Source: Chitinophaga sp. Ak27 (GTDB lineage Bacteria > Bacteroidota > Bacteroidia > Chitinophagales > Chitinophagaceae). Taken from it: DNA of 64,000 nucleotides. The DNA is taken from NCBI RefSeq assembly GCF_012726295.1, contig NZ_JABAOB010000001.1:620001-684000 (forward strand), read 5' to 3'. The position numbers were made by a program, and so were the translations under genes. Under the pieces are notes generated by a model that saw nothing but the letters and a program-made list of their open reading frames with translations, did no database searches and had not been told where the DNA came from. Shown one piece after another: positions 26,855 to 37,076 of the stretch. Numbering within the stretch: position 1 is the first letter of the stretch; each line of letters starts with the position of its first letter.

Positions 26855-29326
26855 TTACTGTTTGAATGCGGCGTCTTCTATGCAGGGCCTGATTTCCACC
26901 GCATGAAGCTGTGCGCCGTTGATTGTTTGCCTAAGCCCAAACACCAATACGTTCTTTTTTTGTTTTCCCATATTTAGCCAGCATTCGGGGAGATAAAATT
27001 CCCGCTGCGGTCCTGTTTCCCAATGCCGGCCTATGTTATGACCGTTCAACCACATATAGCCGTTGCCCGAAGCATTAATCCTGGCCATCCAGGGTATCCA
27101 TATATTGGATGAAATATCAGGGAGATAAAATTCAATACGGTACCAGGTAAACAAACCCGTCTGCCTGTCTTTGGGCTGGATCCGGTTGCCTTTACGCGGT
27201 AGGTCGCCCGTTGTATCCAATGCCATCTTCTCCCAGCTAGATGCATCAAAACCAGGTTGACAGTAGTTTTGCGTAATACCGGCTACATCTGCTGCATATT
27301 CCCAGCTCAAAGGATGTGATAACAGGGTATCCGTTACCGATAGGCCTCCTGCCCTGATGCCCGCCGGTTCTTCCATAGGCATGTACCCATGTGCATGTCC
27401 TAAATTTTCATAGGCAACTACAATTTCGTTTGTTCCGGCTTTCAATAGCCCGGCCACCTCAAAACGGTTGTCGAATTCGTTATTGCCAATCCGTTTGTCG
27501 GCATTCCGGGTGGGCCAGGACTGTGCATCCGCACGATCAGGGAAAAGTCTTTTTGCCGGTACGCCATTCACGGTTACAGCAACAATATCACGTGTGAACA
27601 TATTAAACAACAAATACGGCTCCCTGCTCACCTCCGTTGAAGTGAGCTGAAAAACCGACCGGTAAAGACTATACCGGAAGTCGCTGATTCCCAACGCCGG
27701 TAAGGAAGTAGCCGCTGGCAATGGCTTCCACACCGCCTTTGCTACCGGGTCTTCTACCCGTTTGGCAACAGCAATACGTACAGGTTGTATGTTAAGTACC
27801 GGACGCGGGGTAGCAACGGCCGCTTTAGGCCACCACTCCCCTTGCTCCGGTGATGCTCCCGGAGGGAGTACCAGGATGCCAGCGCCCAGCGCCGGTAAAT
27901 CCGCCTCAATGGTAAAAGCTGCCATAGCCAGCGAACCAGCCGCACTGGTATCCGTGTCGCGTATTAGTATTCTTTCGCCATGCTGATTAATATTATACAT
28001 GGGAACGGATGGCTTGTCTATTTTTCCCGGCACCAGTGTCACCTTTTCTTTTACACCATGGTCCGGATCTGTATTATGCAGGAAAACAAACCGGGTACCA
28101 TCCGGCGCTACACGAACGCCACCAAACAATTTACCGGATGCCTGCAACTCACAAGGGCCACCAGCCGACCGGGCCAACTGGCCGCCATACACCCGGAGAA
28201 AATCGCCTATCTCCTTTGCTACGGTATACTTGGCTCCTACCCCGCCATTTTCGCGGATAGCCGCATTATAATCATAGCTGGTGGTCATTCCACGGGCGCC
28301 CCACCCTGCAAAATGAGTTCCGCCATAAAACATATAATAGTTGATCCCCGTAGCACCTCCCAACAACGACATTAAGCTGATCGCCTTTAAATGACGGGCA
28401 TCGGAATAATTTTCTTCACTTAACCGGCCGGTGACCAGCGAAAACCAACCACCTTGCAATTCAGTCACCATACCTGGGGCATCCGGCTGTGCCTTGCGCA
28501 AGTTCACCATCCGGCGGGCACAACTGGGCGCTTCAGTCAGGTCTACATAATAGTTGTCGCAATCGAACACCTGCGACAATTCCTCGTCCTTGCTGGCCCG
28601 GCACTCATTGGTAAGACAGGTAAACAATGGCACCTCAATACCATTGCTCCTGGCCGAACGGTACAATGCTTTTAAAAGTACGTCCTTGTTGGGCGTATCA
28701 TGCGCATCATATTCATTTTCCAGCTGGAACAGGATCACGCCCTTCTGTCCTTTCTTTTTTCGGGTAAGCTGCTCTCCGGCTACTACTTTTGACACGGCAT
28801 TCAACCAGTGTTCCGACCATTTTACATGCACCGGATCTGCTCCACGCAGCCAGAGCTCTCCTGTTCCCGGCCCAAACAAGCTTATCCAGCGGGGATATCC
28901 GCCTCCCGACCATTCCGCACATAGAAATGGGCCAGGGCGCACAATAGTATAAAGACCAAATTCTTCCTGGGCCATCTTTAACCAGGCTTTCAGCTCCCGG
29001 AAATCGAACTTCGAGGTATCGCTGATGTTATCCGGCATAGTACGCTCATGCCAGTTCCATGGGATATAAGTTTCTACCGTATTAAATCCGGCTTGTTTTA
29101 TTTTTCTGAAACGATCCCTCCAGAGCTCCTGCGGGCAACGGAAATAATGAAAGGCTGCACTGTAAATAAATATATCCTTTCCGTCAATAGTCATACAGCT
29201 GCCATCATAGCGTATCCTATCCGGATACGGGAAATACCGGGTGGTATCGCTATGCATACTCATAGCGCTGATGTTGACTTTTGCCATAAATGCCAATACC
29301 AGGGTAACACCGAGGATTCGTCTCAT
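26855..29326 (-). CDS. GH35 beta-galactosidase
   Basis: The 823-residue enzyme has a short hydrophobic export signal (MRRILGVTLVLAFMAK) and a GH35 TIM barrel opening with FIYSAAFHYFRCPQELW. The acid/base is Glu205 in LFQLENEY and the nucleophile Glu289 in MVTELQGGWF. C-terminal jelly-roll domains (about 560-820) include NGHNIGRHWETGPQREFYLP, typical of the family. It removes terminal beta-galactose from polysaccharides such as arabinogalactan, pectic galactan or xyloglucan side chains. It belongs to locus 3 between two GH43 genes, but the 628-bp gap upstream suggests an additional promoter; a copy of the fecR-upstream element lies there at 29449-29496. Confidence 0.92.
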   Translation of the reverse strand: MRRILGVTLVLAFMAKVNISAMSMHSDTTRYFPYPDRIRYDGSCMTIDGKDIFIYSAAFHYFRCPQELWRDRFRKIKQAGFNTVETYIPWNWHERTMPDNISDTSKFDFRELKAWLKMAQEEFGLYTIVRPGPFLCAEWSGGGYPRWISLFGPGTGELWLRGADPVHVKWSEHWLNAVSKVVAGEQLTRKKKGQKGVILFQLENEYDAHDTPNKDVLLKALYRSARSNGIEVPLFTCLTNECRASKDEELSQVFDCDNYYVDLTEAPSCARRMVNLRKAQPDAPGMVTELQGGWFSLVTGRLSEENYSDARHLKAISLMSLLGGATGINYYMFYGGTHFAGWGARGMTTSYDYNAAIRENGGVGAKYTVAKEIGDFLRVYGGQLARSAGGPCELQASGKLFGGVRVAPDGTRFVFLHNTDPDHGVKEKVTLVPGKIDKPSVPMYNINQHGERILIRDTDTSAAGSLAMAAFTIEADLPALGAGILVLPPGASPEQGEWWPKAAVATPRPVLNIQPVRIAVAKRVEDPVAKAVWKPLPAATSLPALGISDFRYSLYRSVFQLTSTEVSREPYLLFNMFTRDIVAVTVNGVPAKRLFPDRADAQSWPTRNADKRIGNNEFDNRFEVAGLLKAGTNEIVVAYENLGHAHGYMPMEEPAGIRAGGLSVTDTLLSHPLSWEYAADVAGITQNYCQPGFDASSWEKMALDTTGDLPRKGNRIQPKDRQTGLFTWYRIEFYLPDISSNIWIPWMARINASGNGYMWLNGHNIGRHWETGPQREFYLPECWLNMGKQKKNVLVFGLRQTINGAQLHAVEIRPCIEDAAFKQ

Positions 29327-29448
29327 TCCTTCTCTGTTTAAAAATTATCTGTCAATAGCCGTGGTAAACAGGTTAACCATCAACACCTATTGGCCAACGC
29401 CAACTTGTATTAAAACACCGGAATACCCCTTTTTCCATTTATGTTAGT

Positions 29449-29496
29449 ACAACGCCGCGGATAGCATTTTGTACCATCAATGCTGCAAAGTTTTTT
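29449..29496 (-). promoter_or_regulatory. Second copy of the fecR-upstream element, before GH35
   Basis: It matches 24175-24222 at 36 of 48 positions, sharing ACAACGCCGC, TTTTGTACCATC and CAAAGTTTTTT on the plus strand. The palindrome seen in the locus 2 copy is not preserved. It is 123 bp before the GH35 start codon and is a plausible second promoter in locus 3. Confidence 0.4.
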
Positions 29497-29517
29497 ACAC
29501 TCAGCGGTTGCCTGCTA

Positions 29518-29590
29518 AAATTACCCGGTACCAGGACTAGTGCCGGCTTAAACGTGAATTTTTAAAATAAAAGACTTGCTTTTATCGGGA
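29518..29590 (+). repeat. Intergenic direct repeat, copy 1
   Basis: About 70 bp beginning AAATTACCCGG and containing GCCGGCTTAA and TTTTAAAATAAA. It recurs at 29838-29910, exactly 320 bp away, with about 10 mismatches over the first 68 bases. No gene explains it. Confidence 0.7.
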
Positions 29591-29669
29591 AGCCTTTCCA
29601 TATTGCTGATGGACCTTTGATTGTTTTCTCAACAATTCATGGCCCGGGTATCTCACTTTTACCGCCGCC

Positions 29670-29734
29670 AAAGATGCGGCATGCACTTCATTTATTTCTC
29701 CATAAAACTGACTATTTCAAATGCTTTTTTTGCC
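29670..29734 (+). repeat. Dispersed repeat copy A (partner at 39109-39173)
   Basis: A 65-bp stretch aligns without gaps to 39109-39173 with about 12 mismatches. Both copies contain an ATG-initiated frame on the plus strand, here MHFIYFSIKLTISNAFFAR, and the DNA substitutions mostly give similar residues. Both lie in gaps upstream of minus-strand locus 3 genes. It may be a mobile fragment, a shared regulatory stretch or a short peptide gene. Confidence 0.55.
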
Positions 29735-29837
29735 CGAAATGGCAAGTGGTCGGGGTATCCGGTAGCGTTTTTTCAGATTCCATCATCGTCATCCATAACA
29801 TGCTCTCCTGGTTGTCTTTTTCTGTTGTGAGCTTTTT

Positions 29838-29910
29838 AAATTACCCGGCGCCAGGAATAGCGCCGGCTTAAGCGTGAAATTTTAAAATAAAGGCATTGTT
29901 TTTATTCAGG
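29838..29910 (+). repeat. Intergenic direct repeat, copy 2
   Basis: Second copy of 29518-29590, beginning AAATTACCCGG. It ends 44 bp before the stop codon of the GH43 gene at 29955. The 628-bp gap 29327-29954 therefore holds this duplication, the dispersed repeat at 29670 and the element at 29449, but no convincing gene. Confidence 0.7.
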
Positions 29911-29954
29911 AAAACGCTTCATCTCTTTCGGAGTTCTGATAACCTCTTTAATAT

Positions 29955-31661
29955 CTAATTATTCATTTCTTTTCCTTTACTTACCCCGCTCTCATTAAAA
30001 GCATCTACACGGAAATAATAAGGAATATCCTTATTGAGCCCTGTTAGCCGTAATTGATGGTCTCCATAAACCATCACCGACGTATAGAGACTTTCCGGGG
30101 TTGTACCGTAGTAAACCACATACCCCGTGGCATTTTCATCGGCATTCCATGAAACCGTAGCCCGGCGGTTATCAGCCTTATCCCTGCTGACTGATACCTG
30201 GGTCACGGCGTTAGGCAGGTGGCCTGCATGTTTACCAAACACCCGCAGGTCGGACAAAGAAAAGCATCCGTCCGGTACCTGTAAACAGGTAACCCGGATA
30301 TAACGGGCCAGAGTAGGTTTAGGTAGCATAATATAGTGATGGGTAACATCGGCATCGTTCCGTGCCTTATTAACGAGTAGCTTCCAGTGCAAGCTATCCG
30401 ATGACGCTTCTATTTTATACCTGTAAGGCTTGATGGTGCTCGTGGCCTGCAGCCGGCTATCCTGGTCGGCAAAATTTACCTGTAACGCATTTACTGTGCA
30501 CTCCTTTGCCAGGTCCATCTGTAACCATTCTCCAGAACGACCGCTGGCAGCGCTCCACCAGGTACGTACCTCTTCATCTGCAGCCAATGCGGGGTCGTGG
30601 CCGGGTAAAGCCGAAGAAACCGCTACGTTCTTATGATAAGATAACAACATCCAACCCGTAAAAAGCGAAGACGCTTTAATATCTATTTTCCGGTCCGGCA
30701 TCTTCATCGGATAATCGCCAAAGGCTGTCAGACAGTGCAACTGTCCCTGCTTATCGAAGCATGCAGGGAACAAGCCTAAACGCCGTTCAAACATATGCCG
30801 TACCGAAATCGTCATGGTAGTCACATGCCAATAATTACCGTATTTATCCTGGAAAGTACAGCCATGGCCAGCTCCATTAATAAAGCCCCGTGGTTTATAG
30901 CTAAACGGACTATTATCCATATAGGTAAATGGCCCCAGCGGCCTATCGGCTATATACACGCCATCGCCATAACCGTTAAATTCGGTACCTGGCGCCGCAT
31001 ACTGGAGGTAATATTTCCCCTGGTATTTGTTCATCCAGCTGCCCTCGTTCCATCCCGCTTTCCCGTTGTTGTTACTTTCTCCAGGCTCCTCCCAGCCATG
31101 CTCCCTGAAACGGTGATCAATCAATACTTGCGGTGTACCGATGGTATCAAGCCGCCGGTCAGGATCCAGTTCTACTCCCATGATGGGGTTAGTAGCAGAG
31201 CAGCCATAATAAAAATATATCCTGCCATCGTCATCACGGAAGATAGCAGGATCTGTCATAGATATAGGGAAATGGGCATTGTATATTTTCCAGTTGTCTT
31301 TTTGCGGGTCGGTATTGTAATATAGTTTGGGGTTTCCTCCCGATGCAATGAAAAAAACAGTATCCCTGATCGTTTCAACGGCTGGCGCATAGTCTTCCAC
31401 TGGCAATGTAGTACAGCGCAGATATTTCCATTGTACCATGTTATCCGAAGTCCAGTACCCTCCCGATTTAGATGCATACAGATAATATTTCCCTTTAAAC
31501 AGGTGAATTACGGGGTCAGCTGCTTCCCGGTAGCTGGCATCATCATATGCAAAACGGTAATTTAGGTCCAGCGGATTACAAAATGTGAAAGATTGTTGCG
31601 ACCAAACGGTCTGACAGCTCAACAACAGGCAACAACTCGCGATCAGGTATTTTAGACTCAT
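29955..31661 (-). CDS. Secreted GH43-type hydrolase with discoidin and fibronectin III domains
   Basis: From ATG at 31661 the protein is 568 residues, with signal MSLKYLIASCCLLLSCQTVW. The GH43-like propeller (about 25-330) shows ADPVIHLFKGKYYLY and MTDPAIFRDDDGRIYFYYG for two catalytic Asp positions and WNEGSWMNKYQGKYYL for the Glu. An F5/8 type C domain (about 345-475) and an Fn3 domain (about 480-560, ATVSWNADENATGYVVYYG) follow. It is the first enzyme gene after susD in locus 3 and is expected to cleave arabinose- or xylose-containing side chains. An ATG at 31709 would add 16 residues before the signal and is less likely. Confidence 0.85.
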   Translation of the reverse strand: MSLKYLIASCCLLLSCQTVWSQQSFTFCNPLDLNYRFAYDDASYREAADPVIHLFKGKYYLYASKSGGYWTSDNMVQWKYLRCTTLPVEDYAPAVETIRDTVFFIASGGNPKLYYNTDPQKDNWKIYNAHFPISMTDPAIFRDDDGRIYFYYGCSATNPIMGVELDPDRRLDTIGTPQVLIDHRFREHGWEEPGESNNNGKAGWNEGSWMNKYQGKYYLQYAAPGTEFNGYGDGVYIADRPLGPFTYMDNSPFSYKPRGFINGAGHGCTFQDKYGNYWHVTTMTISVRHMFERRLGLFPACFDKQGQLHCLTAFGDYPMKMPDRKIDIKASSLFTGWMLLSYHKNVAVSSALPGHDPALAADEEVRTWWSAASGRSGEWLQMDLAKECTVNALQVNFADQDSRLQATSTIKPYRYKIEASSDSLHWKLLVNKARNDADVTHHYIMLPKPTLARYIRVTCLQVPDGCFSLSDLRVFGKHAGHLPNAVTQVSVSRDKADNRRATVSWNADENATGYVVYYGTTPESLYTSVMVYGDHQLRLTGLNKDIPYYFRVDAFNESGVSKGKEMNN

Positions 31662-31780
31662 CTGTATTATGATTATACGTTTTATAAGCAAGCATTTATT
31701 AAATTTCATTCTTCCAATCTAAACAAACAAGTATGAGAACCCTGTTTCTCCCATACCTGTTTGTAAAAATCGTTGGCCTT

Positions 31781-33529
31781 CTATTGCAAAGGATCAAATC
31801 CTCCTCCCCAGTTATTATTTTGTGTAAGCAGAGGATTTCCGTCCAGTACTTTTTTAGGAATTCCATAGATGTAATACTGATCTTTCAGCGCGAAGTTCTG
31901 TTTATCAGTAGGTATCACGGTGTAAGTAAACTGGTTCCAGATGACATTAATATCAGCCTTGGGATTCCCTACCGCCCCTGTTTGGCCGGGCTTCAATGCA
32001 ATACCCAATCCATGTCGCTGTGGGAGCGCATTCAAATATCCAAACATTTTCCAGCGGCGCAGGTCATTCCAGCGTCTACCCTCAAAACAAAACTCTACAA
32101 AACTCTCCTTCTTGTAGGCCTCGCGGATCTGTTCCTGCGAGGTGGCTTTAATGCCATAGTTACCGCCACTCCCCGGCAAAATACTCGCACGGCTTCTTAT
32201 CTGTTTCAACACGTCCAGCGCATCCCCGGATTTACCCACTTCATTGGCACATTCTCCCAGGTTCATCAGCACTTCAGTATAGCGAATTTCAATCCAGTCG
32301 ACAGAAGCCTGCCATACCTGGCTCTTATTTATATTCTTATCTATGGCTTTAATGCGGTAAAAACTGGAATTACTCCACAATGGGTCTGAGGTTACCTGGT
32401 TATGATCTCCTTCTATTCCCACAGGACTGTCATAATCGGATACCGTATTGAAGTAGGTCCACAGATAAGTATTTTCATCGCGCATGCCCTGCAGGTACTG
32501 GTTGGGTGCTCCATTATAGTAAATATTAGCATAGAACCGGTCGTCGCGATTTCTGAAAAGGGTGTCGTACAGCCTTGGCATCGCATCCCATGCGCTTCCG
32601 TCTTTCATTGGAAAAGCGTTCACCAATTCCAGTGAAGGCTTATCAGCGCCTACGTCATCGGCAGACCAGTTCAACGGAATCAGACCACCCTGAAAATAAG
32701 TATCCTGCGGGTAGCTGTGGCGGCGCACCATTACCACTTCCTTATTCAGCTTATCATCCCATATTTTGCTATATGGGCTATACAATCCTTTACCATGCGT
32801 ATCCAAAAACTGTTTGGCAGCTAAATTTGCATCATAGGCTTTTTGCCAGGAGGCTACGCCATTGAGTCCGTTAAATAGCGGGCTGGCAAAAAACAGCAAT
32901 ACTCTTCCCTTAAAGGCCATCGCAGCTCCTTTGTCGATCTTACCCACGTCTTCGCCAGTAAAGGATTCCGGCAGCAGAGCAATCGCATCATCCAGATCTT
33001 TTACAATTTGGGTTACACACTCCGACGTTTTGTTCCTTGGTTTCTGTAACTGTGAAAGATCCGATGTAGGCGCCTGTGCCTCCAGTATCAGTGGCACCCC
33101 GCCATAGGCGCTTACAAGCCGGTGATAAGCCCAGGCCCTCCAGAACAGCGCCTGGCCTTTGATGGTGTTTTTATCCGCCTGTCCAAAAGTAGCCTTGTCA
33201 ATATTGCCCAGCAAGGTATTAATAGACCGTATATTCTTATACACATCAAAATCGTCGTTGCTATCAAAAGTAGCAGTGCCCACAAACCAATCATTTGTTT
33301 GCTTTTGATAAGCTACCCCCTCATCAGTATCATTTCCTGTTCCATAAGGATTATCGGGCATCAGGTTAGCATAAATTTCATCCAGGTAAGCAGAGGCAAT
33401 TTTAACATTGCTCCATACCATAGTAGGATCCACAGCCGTTAGGTTGTCTTTATCCAATACCTTCTGGCAGCTACCAGTTGCGACAACTGCTGCCAATGCA
33501 ATAGTTATATTTCTAAGATGATATTTCAT
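31781..33529 (-). CDS. SusD/RagB-family outer-membrane lipoprotein
   Basis: This 582-residue SusD homologue begins with a lipoprotein signal (LAAVVATGSCQKVLDKDN) and has the family helical core with YTEVLMNLGECANEVG and the late motif EFCFEGRRWNDLRRW. It should pair with the SusC encoded 6 bp upstream to capture the polysaccharide that the downstream GH43, GH35 and GH43 enzymes degrade. Confidence 0.95.
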   Translation of the reverse strand: MKYHLRNITIALAAVVATGSCQKVLDKDNLTAVDPTMVWSNVKIASAYLDEIYANLMPDNPYGTGNDTDEGVAYQKQTNDWFVGTATFDSNDDFDVYKNIRSINTLLGNIDKATFGQADKNTIKGQALFWRAWAYHRLVSAYGGVPLILEAQAPTSDLSQLQKPRNKTSECVTQIVKDLDDAIALLPESFTGEDVGKIDKGAAMAFKGRVLLFFASPLFNGLNGVASWQKAYDANLAAKQFLDTHGKGLYSPYSKIWDDKLNKEVVMVRRHSYPQDTYFQGGLIPLNWSADDVGADKPSLELVNAFPMKDGSAWDAMPRLYDTLFRNRDDRFYANIYYNGAPNQYLQGMRDENTYLWTYFNTVSDYDSPVGIEGDHNQVTSDPLWSNSSFYRIKAIDKNINKSQVWQASVDWIEIRYTEVLMNLGECANEVGKSGDALDVLKQIRSRASILPGSGGNYGIKATSQEQIREAYKKESFVEFCFEGRRWNDLRRWKMFGYLNALPQRHGLGIALKPGQTGAVGNPKADINVIWNQFTYTVIPTDKQNFALKDQYYIYGIPKKVLDGNPLLTQNNNWGGGFDPLQ

Positions 33530-33535
33530 AACAGA

Positions 33536-36500
33536 TTACAGATTGATATTTAAACCCAGAGAATATGTTTTTGAAGCAGGATAACTTGAATAATCACTTA
33601 ATTCCGGATCGTAAAACTTAAACCTGGAGAGGTAAAATAAATTTGCAGCGGAAACCCATACACGGGCACCTGTTAAACCAACCCGTTGCATGCGTTTTCC
33701 AGTAAGTGAATACGACAAATTAAGGTTCTTCAGCCTGACAAAGCCACCAGGATAGCTATTAAAGTTGGATACTTCCACATATCCTCTAGCCCTGGCATCC
33801 CCCCAGGAATATAGCTTAGGGTGTGTTCCATTGGGATTTTCGGGCGACCAGGCATCTTCATGATAGATCGGTGTAAGATTGCCTCCGCTGAATTGTTTTC
33901 CCCAGGGGTCGTTATAGGCTATTTTAAAGCCGGTGAGGCCGGAAAACAACATTTCCAGGTGCAGGTTTTTCCACCCCAGGTTCAACAGTAACCCGAAAGA
34001 TTCTTTAGCGCCACCTGGGCCAAAATTACTGCCCAGTACAACCCTGTCGTAACCGTCGATCTTTCCATCCGGAACATTGTTAGGACCGCTGATATCCAGG
34101 AAATTCATCATCCCCAATTCTGGTTTAGCGCCAAAAATGGTGTACCCCTGCGGCAGCTTATCAATATCACTCTTGGAACGAAGGATACCTGCTGTTTCGT
34201 AACCAGCCTGGTAAGACAATGATTTTCCATTGGGATTATCCACATCCTGCGCATTGGCGGCAACATCTTTCTTTATCACCTTGTTTGCCGCGATACCGAA
34301 ATTAGCTTTTACATCCAAGGAAAATCCATATCCCAGGTTCTTTTTGTATTCCACTTCGAAATCAGCGCCCCGGCCATTCACGATGCCATAATTCTCTTTG
34401 GGCAAATCTGCTCCATATTCCCTCGGCACTGCCAGGATACGCGCTCCCAGGATATCATAAGTATGCCTGGACCAAAAGTCGGCTGTCAGGTTAATTGATC
34501 TGAACACGCCTAATTCAAGCCCAAGATCCACAGAATTTGATTTTTCCCAGGTAAGTGCGGGATTGGGAATTCCTCCATAGGTTAACCTGGGCTTAGGGGT
34601 ACCGTTGGTTCCTTCAAAATAACTGTTGGTGGAAATATTATACTGTTCCAGCCATCCCCAGCCGCCAATGGCATCGTTACCTGTTTGTGCAAAGTTACCA
34701 CGTACTTTCAGGAAGTCGACGAAGCTCAGTTCTGTACTATTTTTAAAAAAGGATTCATTGGAAATAATCCAGCCTGCGGAAACAGACGGGAAAATGCCCC
34801 ACCTTTTATCCGGTGCAAATTTTATAGAGCCATCTCTTCTCGCCGAAACAGTCAGCAAATAACGTTCATCATAGTTATAGTTAACCCTCCCGATATAAGA
34901 TAAGCGCCCATCCTGATCTTCACTGGCATTGGCAGACCAGTACTTACTATCCCCAGATGCTGCAAAAAACTGGTCCTGCGGATATAGTGGAAAATTTTTC
35001 CTGGCGGCACTCATGGTGTTAAAGTGATACTCGTACTGCTCAACAATGGCATTTGCTTCCACCTGGTGCTTTCCAAATGAACGGTGGTAGTTAATTTGCC
35101 CATTGAGCTGGTAAGAACGACTCTGTGCATTCGCGTTAGCCACAAACTCTTCATTCGGTGAATTGGAGTAAGTAGTGCCGATTATTTCATTGGTAAACAA
35201 CCTGCTATTGGTACCGGCCATTTTAAATTTGTATAGGAGTACTTTCGCAGCAAATTCTTTGGTAAAATTGTTATTGTAATTTTTACTGAATGCACCATTT
35301 ACACTTAACCCTTCCACAAAAGGGATCTTGTACTCAAAATTCAACAACGCATCAATTTGCTGGTTAGTGTTCTTTCTATAACCAGGGCCTGTTAGCAGGG
35401 CAATTGGGTTACCAATCCAACCAACATCCGGAATTTTGCCATCGATGTAGGGAGGCGCCCACGGATTCATATACATCAGGTTTTTATAGAAACCCTGCTC
35501 AGATGAATTCTTACTTGTTTGCCCAAAGCTATAACCATTATAGATACCGCTGTTGGTACTAACATTTAAACCCACTGTCAGGTTTTTGATAGACTTCACC
35601 TGCACATTACCTCTCAGGTTATATTTATTATAGTTCAGCTTAGGCATAAAACCATCCTGGTTATAGTAAGAAGCTCCTAAATAATAAGTAACGTCATTAC
35701 TACCTCCCGATAAGCTGGCCGTGTATCGCTGATCACGCGGATTACGATAAACAGCCTTGAACATCGCCATCCCATCGGGGTTATTTTTTATAATCCAGTC
35801 TCTTTCATCAGGTCCGACATTGTTGTAAACACTGGAAATAGCATCCATCGATTTTCCCACCTCCATATACTTTGGTAATTGTGTATATCGTTCGGTGCTT
35901 ACAGTAGAACCAATTGTAAAAGAAGGCTTACCACTTTTACCTTTTTTGGTTGTTACCATTAATACCCCGTTGGAGGAGCGGGAGCCGTAAATCGCTGCAG
36001 AAGCAGCATCTTTCAAAACGGTTACGTCTTCCACTTCATTTGCATCCAGGGCGTTAAAACTCTGCTCATCCCTTACTACCCCATCAATCACGTATACCAG
36101 GGGAGAGTTGTTCCAGGAAGTGTTTATCCTTACCCGGATACTCGACCCTTCGCCTGGGAATCCGGTTCCTGTTTGCACATAGGTGCCAGACAAACGGCCT
36201 TGCAACACGTTAGACAAACTTCCGGTAGGTATCGATTCAAACTCCTTCGCCTTTACGGTAGATATTGCGGAAGTTAACAGGGCCCTTTTCCGGCTGCCAT
36301 AACCAACTACCACCAGGTCCTCCAGTTTGGAGGTAGATGATTTCAGGGATATTTGCATACTGCCACCTTTTGAAACAGGTATTTCCTGCATTTCAAAACC
36401 CACGAAGGTAACTACCAGCATTCCACCGCCGAATGGCACTTTCAGCGAAAAATTACCAGCGGCATCAGTGTTCGTTCCCTGTGTGGTATTTTTCCACTTA

Positions 36501-36970
36501 AGCGAGGCACCAGGCAAAGGTTTACCTGTTTCATCCGTTACTCTACCCGTGATCACCTGCTCTTCTACAGCCTTTGACAGTTCTGCTTTTTTCCTGGTGA
36601 TAACAATGTTTTTTTCTATTATCTCAAAAGAGAGCCCTTTCCCTTTCAGGACCTCTTCCATCGCTTGCCGAAGCGATGCATTCTTTAACTCCAGGGTTAC
36701 ATCTTCCGCCGGATGGAGTAAATCCATTGCATAAAATATTTCCCGGCCGGTTTGGTTTTTAATAAGTGTAAAAACTTTTCCTAAAGGCATGTTCCGTACC
36801 GACAGCGTAACCTGGGAATACGCTGTGGCCCCCACTTGCATGACAGAAACAAACAGAAAGGCTGCAGAGAGTTTCATGATCCTTAACGTTAGTTGTAGTT
36901 TTCTTCGCCATCCAGGCAAAGCATTGCTAATTGCATTAAATTGCATACATTCATTTTTCATTTTGCTCAC
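33536..36970 (-). CDS. SusC/RagA-family TonB-dependent transporter with STN domain
   Basis: The 1144-residue transporter has a signal region (about 27-50, ending GATAYSQ), an STN domain (about 51-130, QVTLSVRNMPLGKVFTLI), a carboxypeptidase-D-like sandwich (ITGRVTDETGKPLPGASLKW), a plug with SPLVYVIDGVVRDEQSF and GSRSSNGVLMVTTKKGK, and a barrel ending TYSLGLNINL. It is the transducer and importer of locus 3. The gap to fecR carries a hairpin (37077-37101) in the same relative position as those of loci 2 and 4. Confidence 0.96.
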   Translation of the reverse strand: MSKMKNECMQFNAISNALPGWRRKLQLTLRIMKLSAAFLFVSVMQVGATAYSQVTLSVRNMPLGKVFTLIKNQTGREIFYAMDLLHPAEDVTLELKNASLRQAMEEVLKGKGLSFEIIEKNIVITRKKAELSKAVEEQVITGRVTDETGKPLPGASLKWKNTTQGTNTDAAGNFSLKVPFGGGMLVVTFVGFEMQEIPVSKGGSMQISLKSSTSKLEDLVVVGYGSRKRALLTSAISTVKAKEFESIPTGSLSNVLQGRLSGTYVQTGTGFPGEGSSIRVRINTSWNNSPLVYVIDGVVRDEQSFNALDANEVEDVTVLKDAASAAIYGSRSSNGVLMVTTKKGKSGKPSFTIGSTVSTERYTQLPKYMEVGKSMDAISSVYNNVGPDERDWIIKNNPDGMAMFKAVYRNPRDQRYTASLSGGSNDVTYYLGASYYNQDGFMPKLNYNKYNLRGNVQVKSIKNLTVGLNVSTNSGIYNGYSFGQTSKNSSEQGFYKNLMYMNPWAPPYIDGKIPDVGWIGNPIALLTGPGYRKNTNQQIDALLNFEYKIPFVEGLSVNGAFSKNYNNNFTKEFAAKVLLYKFKMAGTNSRLFTNEIIGTTYSNSPNEEFVANANAQSRSYQLNGQINYHRSFGKHQVEANAIVEQYEYHFNTMSAARKNFPLYPQDQFFAASGDSKYWSANASEDQDGRLSYIGRVNYNYDERYLLTVSARRDGSIKFAPDKRWGIFPSVSAGWIISNESFFKNSTELSFVDFLKVRGNFAQTGNDAIGGWGWLEQYNISTNSYFEGTNGTPKPRLTYGGIPNPALTWEKSNSVDLGLELGVFRSINLTADFWSRHTYDILGARILAVPREYGADLPKENYGIVNGRGADFEVEYKKNLGYGFSLDVKANFGIAANKVIKKDVAANAQDVDNPNGKSLSYQAGYETAGILRSKSDIDKLPQGYTIFGAKPELGMMNFLDISGPNNVPDGKIDGYDRVVLGSNFGPGGAKESFGLLLNLGWKNLHLEMLFSGLTGFKIAYNDPWGKQFSGGNLTPIYHEDAWSPENPNGTHPKLYSWGDARARGYVEVSNFNSYPGGFVRLKNLNLSYSLTGKRMQRVGLTGARVWVSAANLFYLSRFKFYDPELSDYSSYPASKTYSLGLNINL

Positions 36971-37076
36971 CCTTCTAAAAGGAGCAATGTGGTTAATAAA
37001 TAGGTAGTCTGTCCGGATTACTTTTTTCCACTACTACATTTTCATTGGAACGTGGAGTTATTAACTCAACTTACCG

